Of a DNA stretch of 64,000 bases, positions 42,097 to 48,758 are shown piece by piece (the stretch's first letter is position 1; each line of letters opens with the position of its first letter). Where the stretch lies: positions 310,001-374,000 of the forward strand of contig OY969103.1 in assembly GCA_963697915.1 (NCBI GenBank). The letters run 5' to 3'. The notes beneath the pieces were generated by a model. It was not told where the DNA came from, searched no databases, and saw only the letters and a list, made by a program, of their open reading frames with translations. The position numbers were made by a program, and so were the translations under genes. The DNA comes from VRUE01 sp963697915 (GTDB lineage Bacteria; Actinomycetota; Thermoleophilia; Solirubrobacterales; 70-9).

Positions 42097-43013
42097 TGAG
42101 CATCCTGCTGAACAAGGACACGACCTTCATCGTCCAGGGGATCACCGGGCGCGAGGCGGTCAACCTGACCCGGGAGTGCCTCGACTACGGCTCCAAGGTG
42201 GTCGGCGGCGTCACCCCCGGCCGCAAGGGCCGCGAGGTGCACGGAGTGCCGGTCTTCGACACCGTCGCCCAGGCGGTCGAGCACCACGGCGGCCCGATCG
42301 ACGGCTCCGTCGTCACCGTGCCCCCCGCCTTCACCAAGGACGCGGTGCTGGAGGCGATCGAGAACGGGATCAAGCTGATCGTCGTCGTCACCGAGCGCAT
42401 CCCGCGCCGCGACGTCGCCCAGATGGTCGAGCTGGCAAACCTGCGCGGGGCGCGGATCATCGGCCCCAACTGCCTCGGCCTGATCGTCCCCGAGGTCTGC
42501 AAGATGGGCGGCATCGGCGGCCCCGCCAAAGACGCCGCCAAGGCCTACGCCCCCGGCCCGGTCGGGGTGATGAGCCGCTCGGGCGGGATGACGACCGAGA
42601 TCTCCTCCTCGCTGACCCAGGCCGGGCTCGGCGTCTCGACCGCGGTCTCGATCGGCGGCGACGCGATCATCGGCTCGGCCTACGCCGAGCTGATGCCCTA
42701 CTTCGAGGCCGACGAGCAGACCCAGGCGATCGTCATCTACACCGAGCCCGGCGGCCGCATGGAGGCGCAGCTCTCCGAGTGGGTCAAGGAGAACGATTCG
42801 CGCCTGCCGATCGTCGCCTTCATGGCCGGCAAGTTCATGGACGACGAGGAGATGAAGGGAATGAGCTTCGGGCACGCCGGCACGATCGTCGAGGGCAAGG
42901 AGGACACGGCGACGGAGAAGATCGCCCGCCTCGAAGCCGCCGGCATCCGGGTCGTCGAGCGGATCGACGAGATCCCCGACGCGGTCAAGGAGAAACTGGG
43001 GGTGGCAGCCTGA
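42096..43013 (+). CDS. Acyl-CoA ligase (succinyl-CoA synthetase family), alpha subunit
   Basis: The 305-residue alpha subunit has the CoA-binding start FIVQGITGREAVNLTRECLDYG and VVGGVTPGRKG. GPNCLGLIVPE and GVMSRSGGMTTEISSSL follow, with SFGHAGTIV containing the phosphohistidine. Together with the beta subunit it converts an acid, CoA and NTP to acyl-CoA. ATG at 42096 overlaps the beta-subunit stop and its own TGA overlaps the ferredoxin-like ATG, so the three are translationally coupled. Confidence 0.88.
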   Translation: MSILLNKDTTFIVQGITGREAVNLTRECLDYGSKVVGGVTPGRKGREVHGVPVFDTVAQAVEHHGGPIDGSVVTVPPAFTKDAVLEAIENGIKLIVVVTERIPRRDVAQMVELANLRGARIIGPNCLGLIVPEVCKMGGIGGPAKDAAKAYAPGPVGVMSRSGGMTTEISSSLTQAGLGVSTAVSIGGDAIIGSAYAELMPYFEADEQTQAIVIYTEPGGRMEAQLSEWVKENDSRLPIVAFMAGKFMDDEEMKGMSFGHAGTIVEGKEDTATEKIARLEAAGIRVVERIDEIPDAVKEKLGVAA

Positions 43014-43258
43014 TGGCCGAGACGCTGAACAAGGTCTTCATCGACGTCGAGGTCGACGCCTCGGTAGCCACCGACGCCGAGCTCGCCAAGAAGCTGGAAG
43101 AAGTCTGCCCCGTCGACATCTTCGCCGCCCAGGACTCCGGCGTCGAGGTGGTCGAGCAGAACCTCGACGAGTGCGTGCTCTGCCGCCTCTGCATCGAGGC
43201 CGCGCCCGCCGGCACCGTGCGCGTGCGCAAGCTTTACGACGGCAGCGACCTTTCCTAG
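43013..43258 (+). CDS. Small ferredoxin-like Fe-S protein
   Basis: This 81-residue protein has EEVCPVDIF, about 25 residues later DECVLCRLCIEAAP, and no other Cys. One CP motif and one CxxCxxC motif supply the four ligands for a single 4Fe-4S cluster, in the reverse of the usual order. It is like FixX or the short ferredoxins of electron-transfer flavoprotein systems. Its coupling to an acyl-CoA ligase is unusual and hints at a redox partner for a ligase-linked enzyme encoded elsewhere. The next base pairs belong to the IS1595-type element insertion site. Confidence 0.78.
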   Translation: MAETLNKVFIDVEVDASVATDAELAKKLEEVCPVDIFAAQDSGVEVVEQNLDECVLCRLCIEAAPAGTVRVRKLYDGSDLS

Positions 43259-43280
43259 CGCTCCTCTCCGAGACCGTCTC

Positions 43281-43298
43281 TGTGCGAGCGATCACACA
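43281..43298 (+). promoter_or_regulatory. CRP-like palindrome at the left edge of the element
   Basis: TGTGCGAGCGATCACACA contains TGTGC-N6-TCACA, matching the shape of a CRP/FNR operator. The identical 18 bases occur at 47321-47338. Both are formed partly by the transposon end (CACACA) and partly by the duplicated target CGAGCGAT (43285-43292). Confidence 0.55.
43285..43292. repeat. Target-site duplication, left copy
   Basis: CGAGCGAT lies directly outside the left inverted repeat and is repeated at 47325-47332. The 8-bp length agrees with the IS1595 family. Confidence 0.85.
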
Positions 43299-43381
43299 TA
43301 TCCCATCTCTGTAGAAGCTCAGACGCAGCGGAAACCCGCATTCCAGAGCGGTTTTTTGCCGTCCTGAGACGCCGCTAGGTT

Positions 43382-43412
43382 CCCCGGCCTTAACAGACGA
43401 AAATGGCCGGGG
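43382..43412. terminator. Hairpin in the left end of the element
   Basis: CCCCGGCC (43382-43389) pairs with GGCCGGGG (43405-43412) around a 15-base loop. Could terminate transcription entering from the ferredoxin operon or shelter the passenger genes. Confidence 0.5.
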
Positions 43413-43458
43413 CGGCGCGCTAACGCCCCCCGGCCTGGCACAGGAAGGGGTACTTCCC

Positions 43459-43746
43459 ATGCAGGCAGATCGTATTGGCGGGGGCTGTGTGGCCTCGCCC
43501 AACCAGACCGAGGACCTCCGCGACCAGCGGATAGTTCTCTCCCACGTACTGGCGCTTGAGCCGACCTACGTGATCGTTCCCGAGTTGGTCCGGGAAATCA
43601 CCGCTGGCGCTGACGAGTACGCGGAGGGCGACCGAGTAGAGCGCGCGATCCGGGACCTGAACGGCGTCGGGCTGTTGAACTGCCACGGCCCGCTCGTCCT
43701 GCCGTCGCGGGCGGCCGGGCGCTTCGACCTGCTCATGGTCCCATGA
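43459..43746 (+). CDS. Small hypothetical winged-helix-like passenger protein
   Basis: This 95-residue protein reads DQRIVLSHVLALEPTYVIVPELVREIT and YAEGDRVERAIRDLNGVGLLNCHGPLVLPSRAA. The LSHVL... PELVREI...VERAIRDLNGVGLL pattern looks like a winged-helix repressor domain, in which a recognition helix is followed by a beta hairpin. No catalytic motif is seen. A GGAAGGGG precedes the ATG. Its stop overlaps the ATG of the XRE-type gene, so the two are a coupled pair that probably controls the element. Low confidence on the fold. Confidence 0.6.
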   Translation: MQADRIGGGCVASPNQTEDLRDQRIVLSHVLALEPTYVIVPELVREITAGADEYAEGDRVERAIRDLNGVGLLNCHGPLVLPSRAAGRFDLLMVP

Positions 43747-44006
43747 GGGTCGCGGATCAGTTCGGGGAAAACCTGCGCCGCGCTCGCAAGCAGGCCGGGA
43801 TCTCACAGGAAGAGACTGCCGTCCGCGCCACGCTTCACCGCACCGAGATCGGGCTGTTGGAGCGCGGCGAACGGCTGGCGCGGATCGACACCGCGATCAA
43901 GCTCGCAGGGGCGCTGGGTGTCGCTCCCGCCGACCTACTGGCCGGGATCGAGTGGATGCCGGGTGAAACGCGGCCGGGTGGCTTCACGCTGCCCGATGAG
44001 GACTGA
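43743..44006 (+). CDS. XRE-family helix-turn-helix regulator
   Basis: The 87-residue protein is almost all one HTH domain: FGENLRRARKQAGISQEETAVRATLHRTEIGLLERGERLARIDTAIKLAGALGVAPADLLAGI. ISQEETAVRATLHRTEIGLLE holds the HTH. The short acidic tail lacks a partner domain. It begins at the ATGA overlap with the previous gene. It is likely to bind near the divergent promoters at 45264-45297 or at its own promoter. Confidence 0.87.
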   Translation: MRVADQFGENLRRARKQAGISQEETAVRATLHRTEIGLLERGERLARIDTAIKLAGALGVAPADLLAGIEWMPGETRPGGFTLPDED

Positions 44007-44027
44007 GCGGGCAGCTAGCCTTTGAGC

Positions 44028-44180
44028 ATGGCCAAGCAGCGCAAGCAGAAGACCGAGAAGGGACTGGAGATCCCGGTCCCGACCAAAGGTGACTTCGACG
44101 CCGCCCTCTCTAAGGTCGCTCCCCCAGCAGGTCGTAAACGCCCTGCCGAGAAAGACCGGCCTCCGAAGCGATCTGGGTGA
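44028..44180 (+). CDS. Short basic passenger peptide (50 residues)
   Basis: A 50-residue peptide starting MAKQRKQKTEKGLEIPVPTK, then a GDFDAALSKV segment and a lysine/arginine-rich tail (RKRPAEKDRPPKRSG). It begins 21 bases after the XRE gene's stop. No ribosome binding site is obvious. The GLEIPVPTKGDFDAAL pattern looks like that of small conserved proteins rather than chance coding, but this is not proved. It converges on, and overlaps by 71 bases, the small gene of the transposase operon. Confidence 0.5.
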   Translation: MAKQRKQKTEKGLEIPVPTKGDFDAALSKVAPPAGRKRPAEKDRPPKRSG

Positions 44181-44316
44181 CCGGCACGCCCGCCTCCTGG
44201 GCGTCCTTGCAGTAGCGGCGTAGCTCCTCGGTCGCTTTGCTGCGTGCGGCCTCAGCTTTAGCGCGCGCCTTGGCCGCTTTCCGGATGCCTTTGATTGCGG
44301 CGGTCGCGTCGCTCAT
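44110..44316 (-). CDS. Small helix-turn-helix protein, co-transcribed with the transposase
   Basis: A 68-residue protein: a lysine/alanine-rich helix (IRKAAKARAKAEAARSKATEELRRYCKDA) then a compact HTH (GVPVTQIASEAGLSRQGVYDLLGERP), as in resolvase-type or CENP-B-type DNA-binding domains. The ATG at 44316 overlaps the transposase TGA (ATGA). It could be a regulator or accessory factor of transposition. Confidence 0.72.
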   Translation of the reverse strand: MSDATAAIKGIRKAAKARAKAEAARSKATEELRRYCKDAQEAGVPVTQIASEAGLSRQGVYDLLGERP

Positions 44317-45251
44317 CGCTGGGCGGCGTTGTCGAGCAGGGCGAAGAACATGCCGCGAGGGTCGCGGCGAGCGTTGTAGCGCCACGCGTACTCGTCTAGG
44401 TAGGACTGGAGCCATTTGCAAGACACCTTCTTGTAGGTGCCGCGCATCCCGGTCTTGAGGTTTCCGAAGAAGCCCTCGATGGTGTTCGTGTGGATGTTGC
44501 CCTCGACGTAGGAGCCGGCCGAGTGGTTGATCACGGCATGGGCGTACTCGCGCCGTAGCGGTTTGTAGGCGATCCAATCGTCGGTGAGCATGAACGCGGC
44601 CGGGTCGAGATGCGCTCGCACTTCTCCACTCAGCGGCTCGCCTCGGCGTGCCTTGATCACGCGGAGCCGGACGCGGCCGCCGCGCTCGACCATGCCGAGG
44701 ATCGTGGGCTTCAACTCGCGAGCGCGCATGGCCTCAGAGCGGGTTTGTTTGCGGCGCGGTTTCCCGCCCCAGGAGGTCTCGTCGATCTCGACTTCGCCTT
44801 TGAGCGGGGTCACCTCGGCCTCGGACATCAACTCGTTGCGGATCTTGTTGAACATGCGCCACGCGGTCTTGTAATGGACCCCAAGCTCGCGCTCTAGCTG
44901 TTTCGCGGATATGCCGCATCGCGTACTCGTCATGAGATACATGGCGTGGAACCAGAGCCGCAGCGAGGTCGAGGACTTGGCGAAGATCGTCCCTGCCGTT
45001 GGGTGGACGTGGTGCCCGCAGCCGGTGCAGGTCCACGACTGCCGGCCCTGCGCCGTCGCGTAGCGCTTGAAGCGCCGCTCGCGCTCGCACTTGGGGCACT
45101 CGGCGTGTTCACCGTCAGGCGAGTAGCGGGAGCGCCACAGATGCTCTAGACAAGCAGCGTCGTCGGGGAAGTCCCGCAGGAACTCGGTGACCGAGTAGTC
45201 CGAGGTCGAAGACCTGGCGCGCCGTGGTTCATGGCGGTTGGCCGGTGGCAT
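44313..45251 (-). CDS. IS1595-family transposase (ISXO2-like)
   Basis: This 312-residue transposase has the N-terminal zinc ribbon typical of the family: CPKCERERRFKR and CTGCGHHVHPTAGTIF. The DDE core follows: VEIDETSWGGKP (first Asp), MLTDDWIAYKPL (second Asp) and NTIEGFFGNLKTGM (Glu), with HTNTIEGFF as the IS1595 hallmark. It cuts and joins the element's ends with target duplications of 8 bp, as observed here. ATG at 45251 is preceded by a divergent promoter. The frame is intact, so the element may still be mobile. Confidence 0.92.
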   Translation of the reverse strand: MPPANRHEPRRARSSTSDYSVTEFLRDFPDDAACLEHLWRSRYSPDGEHAECPKCERERRFKRYATAQGRQSWTCTGCGHHVHPTAGTIFAKSSTSLRLWFHAMYLMTSTRCGISAKQLERELGVHYKTAWRMFNKIRNELMSEAEVTPLKGEVEIDETSWGGKPRRKQTRSEAMRARELKPTILGMVERGGRVRLRVIKARRGEPLSGEVRAHLDPAAFMLTDDWIAYKPLRREYAHAVINHSAGSYVEGNIHTNTIEGFFGNLKTGMRGTYKKVSCKWLQSYLDEYAWRYNARRDPRGMFFALLDNAAQR

Positions 45252-45263
45252 GGTGTAAAGCTA

Positions 45264-45297
45264 CTTGACAAAGTTGCGTCTGTCAAGTGTCTTGACA
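45264..45297. promoter_or_regulatory. Divergent promoters with interleaved CTTGACA/TGTCAAG palindromes
   Basis: CTTGACA (45264-45270), TGTCAAG (45281-45287) and CTTGACA (45291-45297) form overlapping inverted repeats. TTGACA at 45292-45297 with TTTTAA at 45315-45320 (17-base spacing) is a sigma-70 type promoter for the 45341 gene. The reverse TTGACA at 45282-45287 with TAGCTT 17 bases away serves the transposase. The palindromes would let one repressor control both. Confidence 0.65.
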
Positions 45298-45340
45298 CCA
45301 GTATTTCGATTTCCTTTTAACGCTTAAGATTCTGACGCAA

Positions 45341-46321
45341 ATGCGCGAGCATGCCGGTCACCCATTAGAGGGATTCCTACTCAAGCTCAATCGGGCCGAG
45401 GAACATCTGAAAGCTGTCAAAGAGATGATCGATGGCTTCTGCGGGTCGGACTTCTACTCGACCGTTTGCGAATTTGACAAGAAAGGGCGGCTGATTGCCC
45501 GCGTCAAGGATGTCCATGATCCGCCTCCCGAGTTGAGCGTCCTCGTCGGGGATTGCGTTTTCAACTATCGATCTGCGCTCGACCAGTTTGCTTACGCCTT
45601 GGCGGACGCCAACTCGGGACCGTTGTCGAAGAAGCTGGCTTCTTCCTCGGCCTTTCCCATCTATCCCACTGGTCCGAAGTTCAGAGGGCATGGTGCCCGT
45701 CCCGCTCTCCACAAGATCGAAGGAATGTCCCGCTCGGCGCGGGCACGAATTGAGCGGCTTCAGCCTTATCACCGACGGAAGGACCCGCCACTCGCTGCCC
45801 TGTGGCGACTTGAGGAGCTGTCGAACATCGACAAGCACCGGCTCATCCACGTCACCGCCGCCGTCGGTCTTCGTTCTCAGATCCGGCTGGTTGGCGCCGG
45901 TATTCATCGGCTCACCGGAATCCAGCCTGTCTTCAGTCGCATGGAGGAGAACGCAATAGTCGGTCGGTTCTGGGGCGAGTTCGACCTTGAGGCTGGCGTG
46001 AAGGTGGAGCCCAACATCGCCCCGGAGGTAGTGTTCGACCGGCGAACCGAGGCGCGATCTGTGCGGAAACGGTCTGTCTTCCTCACGCTCTTGGAGATAC
46101 GTGAGTGCATCGTCAACCGGGTTCTCGCGGTGCTTGAGCCGGAGTTTCGGAAGCTGTTTCCCGAGATCGAGATCCAGGTTCAAATTGGACCGGCCGTTCC
46201 GTACACCCGAATCCCGCCCATCCACCACAGCGCCGAGTACGCGGCTCATAGCCGTCTCCTTTATGACGAGGCGGGAACTCCCGTAGGGGTAGAGCCCATA
46301 AGCCACCCGATCGGGAAATAG
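45341..46321 (+). CDS. Hypothetical passenger protein, paralogue 1
   Basis: This 326-residue protein is not a recognised family. It begins with an amphipathic helix (LKLNRAEEHLKAVKEMIDGF). After about 65 residues it has SVLVGDCVFNYRSALDQFAYALADA, later LEELSNIDKHRLIHVTAAVGL, and ends in a beta-rich region (FDLEAGVKVEPNIAPEVVF). It shares plan and motifs with the next gene: LNRAxxHL, GDxxxNxRSALD and LSNxDKHR. There are no signal or membrane segments. The R-S-A-L-D-x spacing recalls HEPN Rx4-6H motifs, but the position of the His is Gln here. GC is lower than in chromosomal neighbours. Confidence 0.72.
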   Translation: MREHAGHPLEGFLLKLNRAEEHLKAVKEMIDGFCGSDFYSTVCEFDKKGRLIARVKDVHDPPPELSVLVGDCVFNYRSALDQFAYALADANSGPLSKKLASSSAFPIYPTGPKFRGHGARPALHKIEGMSRSARARIERLQPYHRRKDPPLAALWRLEELSNIDKHRLIHVTAAVGLRSQIRLVGAGIHRLTGIQPVFSRMEENAIVGRFWGEFDLEAGVKVEPNIAPEVVFDRRTEARSVRKRSVFLTLLEIRECIVNRVLAVLEPEFRKLFPEIEIQVQIGPAVPYTRIPPIHHSAEYAAHSRLLYDEAGTPVGVEPISHPIGK

Positions 46322-46325
46322 ATCA

Positions 46326-47180
46326 GTGGAGCCGAAGGAACAAGCATCACTGGACGGACCCACCGCGAAGCTGGATCGCGCAAAGGCGCACCTTAAGTCC
46401 CTGAACAAGAGCATTGGGGCCTACAAGCGATCTAAAACGCACAACTTCATCGTCACCGAACTCAATCCGGTGACCAGAGAAAAGGTCGTTCACCTCAAGA
46501 TTTTGAAGGAGCCTAAGAACCCGGAATGGGGGCTGCTCATCGGCGATCTGGTCCACAACCTTCGCTCCGCGTTGGACCATCTCGTCTGGCAACTCGTGAT
46601 CCTCAATGGCGAGAAGCCACGCCGCCAGAATCAGTTCCCGATCATCGGGACCAAGCCGGAGTACTGGGAGGTCCCGGCGGATCGTTCCGAGAGCGTCAGG
46701 GACAGAATGCTCGCCGGAGTCTCGGAGGATCACCGGGCATTCATCGATGCGGTGCAGCCATTCAACGCTGGGAACAATCCGCAAACGATTCTCGCCCACC
46801 TGTCCCGGCTCTCGAATACGGACAAACACCGAGTTATCCACGGAGCCTTTGTATTGACCGAGCAGCCGACGCCGGAGGACTTCGACGTGACGACCCCCGA
46901 GTCGGTCGGCGTAACGCTCAACTTCAGCATGAGTTGGGGCGCGCTGAAAGACGGCGCAGAGATCATGCGCTTCTGTCCCAACCCCCCCGGTGCGCACGTG
47001 GACGTGAAGGCCGATATCCCTATCTACATATCGTTTGGCGATATGGAGCGGCCCTTCTCGCACGAGCTTATCGTCGGTGTCTTCAAGTGGATCGACGCCT
47101 ACGTCAGAGGCTTCGAGCCAATCTTCCGAGGCGAACTCGCCATGGGCAAAGGGTCTCCCTTCAACCGGAAACCGTCCTAG
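46326..47180 (+). CDS. Hypothetical passenger protein, paralogue 2
   Basis: This 284-residue protein is a paralogue of the upstream gene: AKLDRAKAHLKSLNKSIGAY, LIGDLVHNLRSALDHLVWQLV, HLSRLSNTDKHRVIHGAFVL and a beta-rich C-terminal region. In this copy the Rx4H motif (RSALDH) is complete, and NTDKHR is conserved. The start is GTG at 46326, 4 bases after the previous stop, so the two form an operon under the TTGACA promoter. Family function is unknown; HEPN-like RNase is a possibility only. Confidence 0.72.
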   Translation: MEPKEQASLDGPTAKLDRAKAHLKSLNKSIGAYKRSKTHNFIVTELNPVTREKVVHLKILKEPKNPEWGLLIGDLVHNLRSALDHLVWQLVILNGEKPRRQNQFPIIGTKPEYWEVPADRSESVRDRMLAGVSEDHRAFIDAVQPFNAGNNPQTILAHLSRLSNTDKHRVIHGAFVLTEQPTPEDFDVTTPESVGVTLNFSMSWGALKDGAEIMRFCPNPPGAHVDVKADIPIYISFGDMERPFSHELIVGVFKWIDAYVRGFEPIFRGELAMGKGSPFNRKPS

Positions 47181-47320
47181 ATCCGGGGCAAGGGCGCTAG
47201 CCACGGCCTAGACCGCCCTTTCGGGGAGGCAGCGCGGGCCTGAAATCTGCCGCCCAAGCGGGTTTCGGCCGAAATTCGGGCCGGGAATCCGTGCCTGAGC
47301 TTCTACATCCATGGGATATG

Positions 47321-47338
47321 TGTGCGAGCGATCACACA
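47321..47338 (+). promoter_or_regulatory. CRP-like palindrome upstream of the thiolase operon
   Basis: TGTGCGAGCGATCACACA (TGTGC-N6-TCACA) lies 128-145 bases before the thiolase TTG. It includes the right target duplication (47325-47332). Confidence 0.55.
47325..47332. repeat. Target-site duplication, right copy
   Basis: CGAGCGAT directly outside the right inverted repeat, matching 43285-43292. Confidence 0.85.
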
Positions 47339-47362
47339 GAACTGGACATAGATCTGTGTCTC

Positions 47363-47397
47363 GGTTACGGTTACATCGATTCATGTAGCGGGTAACC
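47363..47397 (+). promoter_or_regulatory. Nested inverted repeats upstream of the thiolase operon
   Basis: GGTTAC occurs twice (47363-47374) and is mirrored by GTAACC (47392-47397). TACAT (47372-47376) and ATGTA (47383-47387) form an inner palindrome with a 6-base spacer. It lies about 70-100 bases before the thiolase start, so it is a likely operator for a lipid-metabolism regulator. Confidence 0.45.
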
Positions 47398-47465
47398 GCG
47401 GCGGGAGGCGCCACGCGTCCCTGCACGCCCCCGGCATCGCACTCCTAACCTGAAAGGCATCGACG

Positions 47466-48758
47466 TTGACTGACAGTCCCCGTCGTGTCGCCATCGTCGG
47501 CGGCAACCGGATCCCCTTTGCGCGCTCCAACTCGGTCTACTCGCGCGCCTCCAACCAAGACATGCTCACCGCCGCCCTCGACGGGCTGGTCGGCCGCTTC
47601 TCGCTGGAGGGCGAGCGACTCGGCGAGGTCGCCGGCGGCGCCGTGCTCAAGCACTCGCGCGACCGCGACCTGACCCGCGAGAGCGTGCTCGGCACGCGGC
47701 TCGCCCCCGAGACCCCCGCCTACGACGTGCAGCAGGCCTGCGGAACCGGGCTGGAGACGACGATCCTGATCGCCAACAAGATCGCCCTCGGCCAGATCGA
47801 CGCCGGCATCGCCTGCGGCTCCGACACCACCTCCGACGCGCCGATCGGCCTCAACGAGGACCTGCGCGGGGTGCTGCTCGAGGTCAACCGCCAGAAGTCG
47901 ACGATGGGTCGGCTCAAACAGCTGACCCGGGTGCGACCGGGCCACGTCGTGCCGGCGATCCCCCGCAACGAGGAGCCGCGCACCGGCCTCTCGATGGGCG
48001 AGCACTGCGCGATCATGGCGGCCGAGTGGGAAGTGGGCCGCGAGGAGCAGGACGAGCTGACGGTACGCAGCCACCACGACCTCGCCGCCGCCTACGAGCG
48101 CGGCTTCCTCGACGACCTGGTCAGCCCCTACCTCGGCCTCGAGCGCGACCAGAACCTGCGCGCCGACTCCTCACTCGAGAAGCTGGCCAAGCTCGGCCCG
48201 GTCTTCGGCGGCGAGGGTGGCACGATGACCGCCGCAAACTCGACCCCGCTCAGCGACGGCGCCTCGGCGGTGCTGCTCGCCAGCGAGGAGTGGGCCAAGG
48301 AGCGCGGCCTGCCGGTCCTCGCCTACTTCGTCGACGGCCAGACCGCGGCGATCGACCACGTCCACAAGCGCGAGGGCCTCTTGATGGCACCGGCCTACGC
48401 GATGCCGCGGATGCTCGACCGCAACGGGCTCGGCCTCGGCGACTTCGACCTCTACGAGATCCACGAGGCCTTCGCCGCCCAGGTGCTCTGCACCCTGCGC
48501 GCCTGGGAGGACGAGCGCTTCTGCCGCGAGCGGCTGGGCCTAGAGAAGCCGCTCGGCACGATCGACCGCGAGCGGCTCAACGTCAACGGCGGCTCGCTGG
48601 CCGCCGGCCACCCCTTCGCCGCCACCGGTGGGCGTATCGTCGCCTCGCTGGCGAAGGAGCTGCACGAGCGCGGCTCGGGCCGCGGCGCGATCAGCGTCTG
48701 CGCCGCTGGCGGCCAGGGCGTCGTCGCAATCCTCGAGAGCCCCGGAGGCAAGTCATGA
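47466..48758 (+). CDS. Acetyl-CoA acetyltransferase (thiolase), FadA2-like
   Basis: This 430-residue thiolase has the active-site Cys in YDVQQACGTGLETTI, EIHEAFAAQVLCTL, GGSLAAGHPFAATGGR (catalytic His) and SVCAAGGQGVVAIL (second Cys region). It cleaves or makes beta-ketoacyl-CoA. In M. tuberculosis the same order (FadA2, FabG4, HtdX) occurs around Rv0241c-Rv0243. The TTG start at 47466 is the upstream choice and has GAAAGG before it. Its stop overlaps the FabG4 ATG (ATGA). Confidence 0.88.
   Translation: MTDSPRRVAIVGGNRIPFARSNSVYSRASNQDMLTAALDGLVGRFSLEGERLGEVAGGAVLKHSRDRDLTRESVLGTRLAPETPAYDVQQACGTGLETTILIANKIALGQIDAGIACGSDTTSDAPIGLNEDLRGVLLEVNRQKSTMGRLKQLTRVRPGHVVPAIPRNEEPRTGLSMGEHCAIMAAEWEVGREEQDELTVRSHHDLAAAYERGFLDDLVSPYLGLERDQNLRADSSLEKLAKLGPVFGGEGGTMTAANSTPLSDGASAVLLASEEWAKERGLPVLAYFVDGQTAAIDHVHKREGLLMAPAYAMPRMLDRNGLGLGDFDLYEIHEAFAAQVLCTLRAWEDERFCRERLGLEKPLGTIDRERLNVNGGSLAAGHPFAATGGRIVASLAKELHERGSGRGAISVCAAGGQGVVAILESPGGKS

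Larger units (their letters stand above)
43293..47324. mobile_element. IS1595-family transposon with passenger genes
   Basis: The 4032-bp element is bounded by terminal inverted repeats of 30 bp (27 matches), starting CACACATATCCCAT at the left (43293-43322), with the mirror at 47295-47324. It is flanked by the duplicated target CGAGCGAT. It carries an IS1595-type transposase on the minus strand, two small DNA-binding proteins, a wH-like protein, a 50-residue peptide and two large paralogous proteins. GC falls noticeably from about 45250 on. This is a complete, probably recent insertion between the ferredoxin-like gene and the thiolase operon. The IS1595 family is known to carry passengers. 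Confidence 0.88.

Noticed and set aside
44316..44577. Extension of the small HTH gene to 44577
   Set aside because: It overlaps the transposase in another frame. The ATGA overlap at 44316 is a normal coupled start.
43293..47324. Prophage or integrative element
   Set aside because: No integrase, tRNA attachment site or phage structural genes. Inverted ends and the 8-bp duplication fit a DDE transposon.
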